From NCBI GenBank assembly GCA_900074885.1, contig FJUW01000061.1:446265-510264 (forward strand): 64,000 bases of DNA. Direction: 5' to 3'. Of the stretch, positions 9,532 to 20,799 are shown one piece after another (the stretch's first letter is position 1; every line of letters begins with the position of its first letter). The translations under genes were made by a program, and so were the position numbers. The notes beneath the pieces are model-generated. The model saw only the letters and a program-made list of their open reading frames with translations, had not been told where the DNA came from and did not search any database. The DNA is from Rhynchosporium graminicola. Taxonomy: Eukaryota > Ascomycota > Leotiomycetes > Helotiales > Ploettnerulaceae.

Positions 9532-12500
9532 GGAGCAACTTTAGCTTTGCCTTTCCGCGCAGGAAAGGGAGATAAAGCCGTAAGTACGAGCGATCAATGG
9601 ACTGCCCAAGGAGAAGAGGAATCCTCAAGCTCCACATTGACGATGGATGTGTATGTGTTCCATTTTGTTGAACCAGCCTATGTGCCACCTCAGGTAAAAC
9701 GATGCACGAAAGAAAGAATGAATAGCTGACTAACCCTTTTCCTTGGTCAAGGTACGTGCACAATCATGTTGGTCTATTAAATGTCGCTAGAACAAGTAAA
9801 CAACAGCCCCTTGTTTGCAGAGGTTGAAAAGCAGGTGAGGAATTGGTAGAGCTGTAGGTAGCCCTGGACGTGAAAGGCGGCGTGTTGTCATGAAGTCACG
9901 TGCTTTTGTCTGTCCTTGCTGCGGGGCGATGGAATTTTTGGCGAGAGAGAGCAGGGAAGCCGGTTTTGCAAGCGACTACAGTGTATACCAAAAGAAAAGA
10001 AAGGGGACTTTTCAAGTTTAAACTCGGCGTCACGCTTTGGATTATCTTGTATAAATCGTTTACGCTTCCAATAGCCTCCTTCCTATCTCGAATCATCGCC
10101 TTATACCTCGCACCTTCACTTTGATGACTTTCGATATTTCTGTCACCTCTCGTTCAAGGAGTTCATCCGAGAAATCATTTATTAAAGGAAATCACGAAAG
10201 CTAGACTACACAACATGCCGTCATGTCCTTATATCTCCTAGTTATATGGAAACAAGAGAGCATTTCTGAACACGTATGCGACTAGTTCCGAGCATTATCT
10301 CTCGTTAACTGCGAAGAGCCGGCAAGATAATGTAGATGGAAACGAGCGGTTTGATACTGGACGAAGCGTATTCTTGAGTCCGGACGGATAGAATTAAACC
10401 AACCACCCGAAGACTCAGGTGTCACTTTTCCGAATCATGTATCCTCACATCTCCTCTGCAGCACTCAAACGGAAAAGTGGAAGAATAGATTTCAAATGTG
10501 ATCTTTAATCGCTTTTCACCAGAAGTCGCCTTCCTATCCTACACGCCCAAATTTTCCCCTTCCAATCCCGATATCCAAAATCTATAGGCCTCATTCCCAC
10601 TTAATAAACACAACACCAGGGTCATATCATCATTCGTGTATTAAGCTCTCATACCTCGGAATCTCCCGATTCTCTCTTCTCTGGCGAGCGGAGAAGTTGC
10701 GAGGAGGCTTATGCAGGCTTTCATCCTCATCTTGGCCAGTTTCTGGTTGTTATTTGGAGCAATCCAGGATGTTTGAAGTATGGACTAGCGCGTGGCCTTG
10801 GAATTATTGGTGTCTGTTATGTTTATTAGTCGCTAGATTGAAATAGAGTGGAATGTTCATTTCGTCAAAGAGTTTGGATAAGTGGCCATTGTGCAGAAAA
10901 GGAGGTAACATTCGAGCGCGATAAGGTGCGTTGATATATATGCGTTTCGTAGTAGTGGTGGGAATGGGATATTAAAGTGGATGCGAATCCAGTTTGAGTG
11001 AACATATCGAAGGAGAAATATGAAAGTAATCATAGGGAGATAGGTGAGGAAAGAGTTAAGCGATCTGAATATTGGCTTACTGTGATGAGAGATCAAGCGG
11101 TGCAGCGAACGCAGAGTGACGAACACCGAAAAGACGACTGGTACGGCGGTGTGCATCTCGAGATCTGTTTCGCTGTGGATTTCGGAAGTTTGAGAGGTTT
11201 TATAGACCTAGCGAGATTGGGAGATTGAAGATCGTGGAGTTGATGATTTCTTGGTGATGGATGGGACGTAAGCGTGATGGATGGAGAGGTCCGGTGTCTG
11301 AATGAACGTGATAATGAATGTGAAGATCATCAAATGTGATGATGATCTACCACGAATTGACTGAGATCTATCAGCTTATATATATGAATTTCCAGATACA
11401 GTATCAACCTTGTTCAAGCCTCCTGTGCCAGAGAGTCAGATCCCCAGACACTCAGACCCCCACAATAGGCCTTTGATCTACGACATGAATAATGGAAAGC
11501 TTAACCCAGTTATTGGAAAAGCTTAATCAGCTATACCAGTACATATAGTCACCCATTAATTCTGTTTTTGGGATGGATCCCAACCCCGCTCTGATTCATC
11601 CAAACTATATTAGATATTATTACTCGCTTAGCTTTGCGAGGCCGGTTTCGTCTGAGGCTTTCGAAACAAAATACGTCGCAAGCACTTCCGTCTGATGTAA
11701 AGTTTAGTCTAACGAGCAAATAAGACAGCTGTGCTTTGATCGTAACTGGGATGATATTAGTAGACCGGATGAGATTCTGGTAGTGAGTGAATGATCGGGT
11801 AGCGAAAGATCTGGGCTTCTAGCAAACTAACCGGGTCTTTTCGCCAGAGGCCAATTGGTAGAACTTCGCATATATTAGAGCATACATACTAAGAGAGTAA
11901 CTCTACTCCCAAAAGAGTCAGTCGAATACTCTCCTTTCGAATACATGCTTACTGTTGTAGCGGCAACGGAATCTCTCTGTGCGGGACTCGATTTCCCTCC
12001 TGAAAACGTAGAGTGTGCTATGCTTAAGAGGTCAGAGCGGTTGTACTATGAGCCCTTAGTATTATAAACTTAAAGATCTAGAACTCAATGATTATTCGGA
12101 GCTATATCCCTGCGAATTGGCGCTGAGAGACAGCTCCTTGTGTGGTAGAAAAGATCTCTATGTAGCTGCGAACAGACCCAACATCAGTGCGATGAACCAC
12201 TTCGTTTCTTTCCTTTCCAAAACTTCGATGATCTTTGCGGTCTTGTACCCCGCCTCACGTCAAATTTTCAATATACGGAACGGGGTAAGCGTAGGTTGAT
12301 CTCCGTTGGCTCTGGGCTCACACGAAGAGAACTGGCTGTTGGAGTGTGTTGTTACGAGAATATAGAAATGAAAATAATCAGAGCGACTAGAAAAAAGGAT
12401 TAGCTATAGCACGTATTCAAAGCAAAAGGGTTAGAGTGTCGAACTATACTCGATCTATAGAGACAAGTTTAGCTAATTGCGAAACAGATGAGTTTATAAA

Positions 12501-13646
12501 CCAGATAGATTTATCTGATTATTCGAAATTGGTAAATCAGAAATCTATATATTTTATAAATTTATCTATTACTACGATATCGATAGATTCACCTGTCTGA
12601 GCAAAATATATTCAACGGGTTTTGATTCCCCTCTTAGTAGCAAACTATATACAATCAAGCCACCTGATTATCTCACCAGAGGAAGTTAAATCACCTCAGA
12701 CTCCGCAAACCCATAGCATCCATCGCAGATTCTAACAAAGTGCAATCAACATTAGTAAACACTCATCTTTTCTCTCGGTCTTAGCTAATATAGACTTAGT
12801 AATATCAAACGGGCTGAGAGATTCCTCAGCACAACCTCCTGATGCTTCGATTCCAACATAAAGCTCTCCTGTCACGCGACTTACTTTCATACAACTCAAA
12901 TAAACCTTCCCAATCATATTCTCAAAGCTTAACCCTATTCGAATCAGGCTTGTCATTCTCCCCTTCATACACCGGTTGTAATTTCTACAGCCCCTCTTCT
13001 AAATCGAGCACACATCTAGCTCGTCGTCCACTCATGCCTCTCTTCTAATACCACTACCTTGATCATATCAATAACTGTCTCATAAGACTCTCCATTCAAA
13101 GACCTGCTCAGGTAAACAAATAAACCCCCCTCAAAAGCAGAAATCCGACGGATCTATATTGAAGAATATATATCACGGCAAGATCTCTACTCAAATCTTC
13201 CCGATTAGGGAAATTTTTTTAAAAAATTTACGTCTCATATAGCCATATCTTATATTCCTTACAGAAATCATCTCCATCTAATGAATGCGTATATTAGAAT
13301 TTCTCTGTAGGATTTTGAATGAAATTAAATGAAATGAAAGTTAGATAGCAAGACATGAGAATAGTAAACTCATAATTGGATTATAAAATATAGAGGCTGA
13401 TTCGCATGATACGCTGTAAAAAGAAACAGACAGTAATACAGGTTGACTGATGAAATGACGGGAACAAGGATCACCCACTACACAGGGTTGAGGAATTCTT
13501 TAGGTTGGTTGAAGTATTATTTTATGTGTCTGTTTGTCTATCTACATATACAAATGTTATTACTCGTTCCATTAATTGTACATCCCGCTTTTACAACGCT
13601 TCGTCCTCTGAAGCAGCATGAATTCTCAATTACGAAAAAAGAAAAT
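9532..13646. other. Gene-poor region, 4.1 kb
   Basis: No frame in this stretch has convincing codon use, a known domain or splice partners. It includes AT-rich blocks (11.5-13.4 kb) with scattered small inverted repeats, for example AGATTTATCTGATT and AATCAGAAATCT around 12503-12545 and a T7/A6 palindrome near 13206-13224. A short minus-strand frame starting at 11155 was considered and rejected. Confidence 0.5.
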
Positions 13647-15263
13647 TTAACCAGCCTGGTACAAAAAGGGACCAGCAGCCACGTGCGGGTTAACCATGCT
13701 CAAGTTGAACGCAGTGTATGGCGCGTTCGAATCAGTCAACGCGATGAACATCGTTCCATTGATAGCTGGATCTCCCTCATACGTGCTGACATCAGGCTGG
13801 ATAGTCTGGCCATAATTCTTGCCTCCGCGAACAGTGATGTTCGTCAATGGCGAGTATGTGATGTTCAACTGGCTGACCCACAACACCCACTCCGGAGCAC
13901 CGGCGCTGGTGGCTGTGATGTAAGAGTTGTTTGGTCCAACAGCCTGACCTGGGTTCTCCCACTCGAGGAAGACCTCACGACCTGGGTAGGAAAGCGGGAT
14001 AGTCCTGTTCTGCGAAATAGCAGCGGAGCAATCGAATCCAGTCTGGTTGTTCCCAACACAGCCCTCTCCCGCGGGAGGATCAGAGCTTGGAGCAGCAGGG
14101 CCGAAGCCAGTGGTCTCATTGAAGCCGGTTTGAGTGGCATTACGACGAGCGGAGTTTGGCTGGTTCAAAGCAGTCAAAGCGGGGAAGTTCTGCCAGACGA
14201 GACGCTTGCTGTTGGCTGGGCAAGAGGAGATGTACGGTGCGAGAAGAGTCCAGGCCCATGACTGGGGGATGCCGGTCTCGAACCAGACGGGCATGGGGAA
14301 GAGACCGCTGAATTGACGGAAGATCATCTGTTGACGAGCTTCGGTGGCAATCGATTGGTCGAGGAGCTGGGCGACTTCGCGGGAGTCCAAGTGAGCTTGG
14401 AACCCCCAGACACCAGACTCGCCAAAGCGGGTGAGCTTCTGGGTGAAGTCGAAAGCCTCGTGGACGGTCTGGAATGGGTAGTTGTATGTGCATTGTGGCG
14501 TGGCACCACCTGGCCCCCCGAGAAGGTTGGACAAGAGAGTAGCGTGTCCAGACTCCTGATCCGCCATGAACTCGATCAAGAATCGGTCACTGGGTGTCAA
14601 GCCAGCAGCCGTGAACTCCTCCTCGGAGAAAGTCGCGAGGATATGGTGGAAGAGGTCAAGCTCGATCCACTCCTGGTACAATCCGAGCAGGATAGACTGG
14701 TAATCGAAATCGGACTGAACGCGGTAGACGGGCTCAGTGCCATTCGTTCCCAAACCACCCGCAGGTGTGTACGGGATGGGCATCTGATCGTGAAGAGTGC
14801 CATCTGGGCTGTATGTTGCCGTGGGGTTGGGTGGCAGGACTGGGATCGCAGTTCCCTTTGGCACATTGCTGAGCGCACCAGTGGTGGTGGGCAAGCCGGA
14901 GTATGGGCCATGGGAAGTGACCCCCGTGACCTGGCTGCTCACCACCGGAGGAACGGCATTGGTCGCGCCTGGGATCTCGGAAGCGGGGATCCCGGCATAG
15001 GACGCCACCGATGAGACTGCGGCGCTGTTGACGGTCGGCTTTTGAGGGTAGTCGTAGGAGCCGAATGGCGAGGGTGTCGACTTCACGACGGGGTAGCTAG
15101 TTGCGGTTGCAGCTGGTCCCTGAAGCTGTCCATCTGGCATTTGGCTGACAGGTGTAGGTACGCTGGTCGGGCCTTGCAGTTGGCCATCTGAGAGTTGGCC
15201 GACCTGAGGGAGGGCTGAAGCTGCGGCAATGAAGCCAGCAGCGAGTCCTGCTTTCCACAACAT
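13647..15263 (-). CDS. rds1: Rds1-like secreted protein with ferritin-like domain, 538 aa
   Basis: One exon. The start at 15263 opens a signal peptide (MLWKAGLAAGFIAAASA); the upstream in-frame ATG at 15350 would add a non-signal Pro/Phe-rich stretch. Residues 19-50 carry two PIR-like motifs (QLSDGQLQG, QMPDGQLQG), followed by a Pro/Ser/Thr-rich linker to about 170. From about 181 the ferritin-like helical domain begins (DFDYQSILLGLYQEWIELDLFH), with ELDLFH, DQESGH and SIATEARQQ as helix-borne Glu/His positions. The last ~150 residues are Asn-rich with N-glycosylation sequons. The domain matches the fungal Rds1 group, known in fission yeast as a stress- and nutrient-responsive protein of unresolved biochemistry. 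Cell wall or extracellular location is inferred. Confidence 0.9.
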   Translation of the reverse strand: MLWKAGLAAGFIAAASALPQVGQLSDGQLQGPTSVPTPVSQMPDGQLQGPAATATSYPVVKSTPSPFGSYDYPQKPTVNSAAVSSVASYAGIPASEIPGATNAVPPVVSSQVTGVTSHGPYSGLPTTTGALSNVPKGTAIPVLPPNPTATYSPDGTLHDQMPIPYTPAGGLGTNGTEPVYRVQSDFDYQSILLGLYQEWIELDLFHHILATFSEEEFTAAGLTPSDRFLIEFMADQESGHATLLSNLLGGPGGATPQCTYNYPFQTVHEAFDFTQKLTRFGESGVWGFQAHLDSREVAQLLDQSIATEARQQMIFRQFSGLFPMPVWFETGIPQSWAWTLLAPYISSCPANSKRLVWQNFPALTALNQPNSARRNATQTGFNETTGFGPAAPSSDPPAGEGCVGNNQTGFDCSAAISQNRTIPLSYPGREVFLEWENPGQAVGPNNSYITATSAGAPEWVLWVSQLNITYSPLTNITVRGGKNYGQTIQPDVSTYEGDPAINGTMFIALTDSNAPYTAFNLSMVNPHVAAGPFLYQAG

Positions 15264-15357
15264 GATGAGATATGTGGGAGGGAGAGAGTGAGTGAGGTGA
15301 GGAAGGAAGGGAGAAAGGAAGGGGATGGATGGAAATGGAGGCGGACACAAGCAATGT

Positions 15358-15359
<2 letters not shown>

Positions 15360-15391
<32 letters not shown>
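15360..15391. repeat. (AT)n microsatellite in rds1-like upstream region
   Basis: About 16 AT units roughly 95 bp upstream of the rds1-like start codon, preceded by a CT-rich leader on the coding strand. By position it could serve as a TATA-like or nucleosome-excluding tract; that is inference. Confidence 0.85.
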
Positions 15392-15393
<2 letters not shown>

Positions 15394-15984
15394 ATGTACT
15401 CGGATTCTTCTCATAGTTAGTACACAACAACACCTACTAACCATGTAGGTTGTTTACAGCAATATGTCATCGCCGTTGGACATGACTGCATGACGCAGTA
15501 GCTCTTTACCTCGTTATCGGCGCTTTTCACGGGATCAGATGCAGATATTTCCATATCCGGTCTCATATTTCGTCCGCTTCGAGCCCTAGTTCGTCCGTCC
15601 TTGAATTATACGTTAAGCTTAAATCCGACGGGAAGGTAAACGGATCATTACATTGACAAGTGAGTAGCTAGCTAGCTAGCTATTGATTGGATGGAGCTGA
15701 CGGAGGCGGGGAGGAGAGTCCAGCTTCCATGCCTGCCCCGGATGCATTATTGTAATGTCACGATCACGATACTTGGTGTGAGTTTTCCGTGCCATTCGCC
15801 ACATCCATCCATAGGACCCCGAGGAAGAAATGCTCCGGTGTATCATTGGACATGACCGCGCCTGCCTGACCTCAATAATGACTCGTAGCAAGAACATCAC
15901 ATGATGAAGGAGAATGATTTCCACAGACTCTCGTCCGTCGTCCCAGGGCGGCGATAGTAACATGCGATGACTTCAACACTTTTT

Positions 15985-16037
15985 CCCCTCCCTTCCCTTC
16001 CCTTCCCTTCCCTTCCCTTCCCTTCCCTTCCCTTCCC
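15985..16037. repeat. (CCCTT)n microsatellite
   Basis: About ten tandem CCCTT/TTCCC pentamers, pyrimidine-pure on the plus strand, so triplex-prone in principle. Confidence 0.9.
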
Positions 16038-16596
16038 AGCCACCCTACTCTACCCCACCCTACAGTCCCAGGATCCAGGAACGTCATCGGTTAGTCAGGG
16101 CCGGTCGGGCAGGAACGCACTAATGCAGACGCAGATGCAGACAGCTCTTCTTCCTTGTTCATCTCAATCAAAAGCTCCGGTCAACGCGACCCCAGTTTGG
16201 ACCGTAAACAGTTTAGACCGGGGGGGAGCTGAGCTGTGCTGAGCTGAGCTGTGCTGTGCTATGCTTAGTTGAGCCTCTCACCAATCCAATGACCTACCTT
16301 GAGGGACAATCAATGATCCGCGGGATGGGATGAGATGGGATGTCACTGGGATGAACGAAAGCGTGATATCATCTATCTGTTCCTCTCGACTTCGCATTAT
16401 TTTGCAACCCTGCAAGGAGCTTTGGGCTTATCGTGGCTTGGCAAAGAGGTAGAGGCAGAGGCAGAAGCAGGGATCTAAGCTCCCTCCATAGCCATAGACA
16501 GACGTGATGATGGGAATTGTCGCTTCTGCATGTTTGGTTTGCTTTCCTTCCTCCTGCTGTCCGGACCGAGTGCGTAATAACTCCGATTCGAAAAAG

Positions 16597-16635
<39 letters not shown>

Positions 16636-16636
16636 C
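16597..16636. repeat. (CTGC)n microsatellite
   Basis: About ten tandem CTGC tetramers. Confidence 0.9.
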
Positions 16637-16885
16637 TGGCTTGTGTTACTCATTCATCATTCCGAACTGGGGGAAGCTGCTGTGAGTCATCTCTCCTTCC
16701 TTCGCACGTGATCAGGTCGCATCAGAGATGGAATTATTATGCACATGGATGCTGTCTGTCCTCGTTCGTTGGACATCTCCTCGAAAAAAAAGAAGAAAAA
16801 AAAAACAGATTCGAGGACTTTATGAGCCCCCCTCCCCCCCTATGAATTAAATTATATCATACTTCACCGAAAGGGGACCCAGGCG

Positions 16886-16927
<42 letters not shown>
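16886..16927. repeat. (GATA)n microsatellite
   Basis: About ten GATA units in a row. A mirror (TATC)n run lies 0.45 kb downstream at 17360-17386. Confidence 0.9.
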
Positions 16928-17029
16928 TCCTTACTCTATTCATCCCAGCTAGACCCGAATCACATCCCCGTATACAAGTCTTCGCGGTTTCGTTCATTAC
17001 CCAAGTGATACCTAGGATACCAGATCTTG

Positions 17030-17066
17030 ATATATCATATCATATCATATCATGTCATATCATATC
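17030..17066. repeat. (TCATA)n microsatellite
   Basis: About seven TCATA pentamers with one interruption (TCATG), flanked by GATCTTGATA and ATCAAGATC as a short inverted pair. Confidence 0.85.
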
Positions 17067-17332
17067 AAGATCTCCAATTCCAATCCCCTCTCGATCCTGG
17101 GAATCCGGTAGTTGAGGCACGCGAAATCAAGGCAATTGTATCAGCAGCCGCATGTGCATGTGCATCTCTGTATATATATGCATGCATGCGATTGATAAAT
17201 GCGATTGATAAATATGGGGAAATGAAAAACATTAGGATGCTGCAATATTGGATGGATGGATAGATCGGATGAGATGAGATGAGGATGAGAAAGCAAATCC
17301 AATGACGTTAACGTTCTCCGTTCCTCCATCCC

Positions 17333-17386
17333 TCCATCCCTCCATCCCTCCCCATTCAGGTATCTATCTATCTATCTATCTATCTG
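17333..17386. repeat. (CCATCCCT)n followed by (TATC)n
   Basis: Three CCATCCCT octamers and then about seven TATC tetramers, in adjoining tracts. Confidence 0.85.
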
Positions 17387-17613
17387 CCGTCCGTGCATTG
17401 AATTGCGCTACTGTACTTATACCTGTAGCTCGAATCGTCGTAGGCGAAAACGCCCGCCACCACGCCACCCTCGTCTAAATGGAATGTGTGTGTGTGTATA
17501 GTGGTTATTAGTCAACAATGTTTCACATTATACCATTCGAGCAACGTGTGTATGGTGCGTTCTAGGGAACGAGTAAGAAGGATATCATCGGTTTATCAAG
17601 AACATTTGGTCAT

Positions 17614-17641
17614 GAGAGAGAGAGAGAAAGAGAGAGAGAGA
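17614..17641. repeat. (GA)n microsatellite
   Basis: GA dinucleotide tract with one GAAA interruption. Confidence 0.85.
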
Positions 17642-19961
17642 ATGTGACGGGTTGCACCCGGGATGGATGCTCGACGCTAAGCATCTCGCTGACTGCTACT
17701 GCTAAGGCACTAGTGGCAGTAGCACCGTGTCCTCTCCTTTTCTGTTGAGGAAGAATTCTCCTCCGCTCTTCAGCTAATTCTTCCTATCAATCAAAGATAC
17801 TGTTTGCACTGTACACTTTGCACTCGCCCCGTGACAGAGAAGCTCTTTTCGTTACATGACTGAGTGAGTACTTTACGGCTTCGTGTGCATTTATGATTGT
17901 CTGTTCGAACGCATATATATAATTCAAGCACACGTATGTATAATGTTGCACCGTCGCACCCATCGTCTCCCGCGTTCCACCTATCTCGGGACGAATCTCC
18001 CTCTTATATCCTACTATTCTCGTGTTCCTATATATTAATCTTAAGCCTACCTAGAAGGAATATATCGAAGGGCAGGGCTATATTTCTCCTGTGACTCAAT
18101 CAACATAACATGCAAACCGATGTACTTGATATATGGGTATCTTGTTCCAGTCTCCCACTCATCAATCCTGTTGTAACGTGCTGGCGGAGATCAACAACTC
18201 TAGGATACCTCTCCCTCAATCTTGCATCAAAGTCCTTTTCAATCTCAATCCCCTTTCCCCCACACCAAGCCAGCTGAACTGAACCAGCAATGCATCTTCG
18301 CTGCTTCATCGTTGATGTATTACGAAAGAAACTCATACCAAACCAAACCAAACCTGTCATAAAATATGCGTATGCATAGATGATCAACCGATGTCTTCCC
18401 TTTGGCTGGCTAGCTAGCATAACCGACTGCACAGTACTAGTATAGGTATACCTCTCGAGAAGGGATTTTTTCTTTTTTTTTTTTTTCGACAAAGACAAAT
18501 CATCGTCTTGATCTGCGTGTGTGCAGTACTGTAGCTGCGGAAACGTGAGATTGGAGAACGCTGAGTTTGATGGGTTGCTGTTCACCCTCTCCTGGTCCTG
18601 GAGCGGAGCGGGAGAAGTGCGGATTTTCCATTCCATGGTCGGCGAAGAGAAGGGCTCGGATCGAGTATGATTGTGAGGTAGCCGTTGGCGTTGGCGTTGG
18701 CGTGAACCGTAGACATTTCTTCCGTGCTGTCTTGACCTGCCGAGCCGAGCGTCTCTTGGATGCTGCAGATACCGTCTGTCTACCTAACGGTGGCGAAAGT
18801 GAACGAGAGTTGCCGGAGCAATGGTTGTTTGGATTCATTCTCGGCCCCTGGCAATTCGATATCTGAGAGTGATTAGCATCCAGGCATTAGTAGTGTCGTT
18901 GTGTAATTTCCGTGCTCGTGCTCTCGAAAGCGTAGGTGGCATTGGCCCCGCCCGGACTTGGGTAAGTGCACTCACTCACTGTATTGCTGGGTGAAGGTAT
19001 AGAGTACGACACAACGATCTTGTACGTTGATAAGGAAACGGACGTGTCCGTCGAATCCCCCTTGATACCCGACTCTTTTGGTCAACGTTAGCTGCTGAGC
19101 AGAGTAGCTGCTTTTCATCGCATTTCTGAAGCCAGTCAAGAGTTATTGTCAAGAGTCCCGCTTTAGCTTTACATTTCTCAGAAGTGTTTTCTGCGGTATT
19201 TCTTCAAGGGGAATCAGGTGTTGGCTTAGGTAGAGATCATATGGTGAGAATACTGGTAGTGGTGGAGCGCATGGCATATATTGACGAGTGATGATAAAGG
19301 AATGAGGGGGTTGGGACTACGGTCAGCCGCGAACTCTCCACACTAGAATAGATGGCATAGAAAATGAGAACTATTGACAATCACACGAGAAATTAGGCGA
19401 TGTCTGAATGTTTCTAACCAGCTTGGTACCGCTTAATATACGATAGCATAAAGTCATGATCTCATGTGCTTCTATCATTGGTATCATGTCTTAATTCCTT
19501 AGTAACGTATCGTAACGTAACACAGGCGCATAGAAGTCCTCGATGGAGGTGAGGGGTGCGAAGCGCCTACCTGAAACTATCTACCTTGATTCTTATGCGG
19601 AATCTTCCACAGACGATCGATTTTTCAACAAGAGAAGGAGAATCTTCTAGGAACTTCAGCAGGGTGACAAAGGAAGTCTAAATCACGTGATTGAATATCC
19701 ACCAAGCCTTTGAGTAACATGCCGCAATCGATAGAGTCCTCGGGTAAACGCTGTTTCGCCTTCCGCCTGGCATGTGTTTCCCAATGATTCAAACGCCCCC
19801 GAACGTCCCCTGGGTCTCGAGATATAATCTCACGATCACGACTACCCAAGACATCTTGGCGCCTAAGCGAATGCGAGCATCCGCCCTCGCCATCACAACA
19901 TCACAAGATAGATAGATATTCGCATGCCGAGACCATCAATCCCATCCATCAAATTCTCGAC

Positions 19962-20705
19962 ATGCGACCTCTTCTCCCACCGCGTATCGCCCTTTCCATC
20001 ATCCTCATCGCCATCTCCGCTTCCTTACTAGGTCTCATCGGAAGCAGTCTCTCATGGAAAGCAAGACACAAACACGAAAGCGCGACACTCACCTCCGGAA
20101 ACGGCACCGAGAGCGCAAATCTGTCGATCTTCCCGCGTTATACGCAGATTGGGAGCTATGCGATCCTCGTCGCTGCAGGATGTGGTGGGCTGGTTGACCA
20201 ACTGCTGTATTTGCTGTTTACGCTCGTGAAGCGGGATATATTCGGTTTGAGAGTCCGTCCCCTTCCTTTTTTTTTGGATATCAGATAAATGTATGAGAGC
20301 AGAGACCTTACATATTTCCAGATCCCAAACTTGATGATCGCAAAAGCGCTTATTTCGCTGCGTGTTTGTATCGGTATTGCAGCTTTGGTCTTCTCTTTCG
20401 TTCAGTATTATGATAGTAGTGAGTTCGGGATGAGCATGGCGCCGTTAGAGGGAGTTTATGGAGCAGGCCATTTTACAATGGAGGCTTGGACGTGTCAGAC
20501 GCGAATGAATGTTGATGGCGGTTACAGAAGAGATTTTGGACGGTTGTGTAGGGAGGGAAAGACTGCGAGGTGGCTTTTGATTCCGTATGTTGTGCTCAGT
20601 ATTCTGTTGCTGGGTCTGGAGTTTTGGGCTGGACGGAGTGAAGTTACGGTTCAGGGGAGCGAGATCGAGGCCGAGGGTAGCAGAGTTGTTGAGAACAAGG
20701 TGTGA
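19962..20705 (+). CDS. Four-transmembrane hypothetical membrane protein, 224 aa
   Basis: Two exons, 19962-20252 and 20322-20705. The 69-bp intron has donor GTCCGT (fits GTNNGT) and acceptor TTCCAG and falls between codons. Hydrophobic segments lie at about residues 9-29 (IALSIILIAISASLLGLIG), 58-80 (YAILVAAGCGGLVDQLLYLLF), 103-122 (SLRVCIGIAALVFSFV) and 185-203 (WLLIPYVVLSILLLGLEFW). Loop 1 contains two N-glycosylation sequons (NGT, NLS). Loop 2 contains two cysteines (EAWTCQTR, GRLCREG). The tail is charged and cytoplasm-like. The layout resembles tetraspan or MARVEL-like fungal proteins, but no family was recognised. The gene is convergent with the amidotransferase gene, with a 94-bp gap between stop codons. 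Confidence 0.75.
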
Positions 20706-20799
20706 AGTCGGTCAATTCTGGATCTGCTCCCTTACTTCTACTCACTTCGCCAAGCAAAATATATACAATCCCAAATTCCCAATCCGTGATATTACACAT

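Larger units (their letters stand above)
15392..19961. other. Long gene-free region rich in simple repeats
   Basis: No supportable coding sequence in 4.6 kb. Simple repeats are listed separately. Small hairpins occur, for example 17695-17723 with stem GCTACTGC/GCAGTAGC around the palindrome CACTAGTG. The open frames at 18100-18838 contain homopolymer-coded Lys runs and lack domains. Confidence 0.5.

Noticed and set aside
10857..11155. Minus-strand frame beginning MHTAVPVVFSVFVTLRSLH, with a GTAAGC donor and an upstream TATA-like box near 11378
   Set aside because: It looks like a possible secreted-protein first exon, but the N-terminus is basic after the hydrophobic run and no second exon could be joined with confidence.
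13443..14261. 272-aa plus-strand open frame
   Set aside because: It lies entirely antisense to the Rds1-like gene, without domains; a shadow of the strong minus-strand coding sequence.
18100..18838. Overlapping 100-180-aa frames on both strands
   Set aside because: Contain Lys or Gly/Val runs from simple repeats and no domain or splice context.
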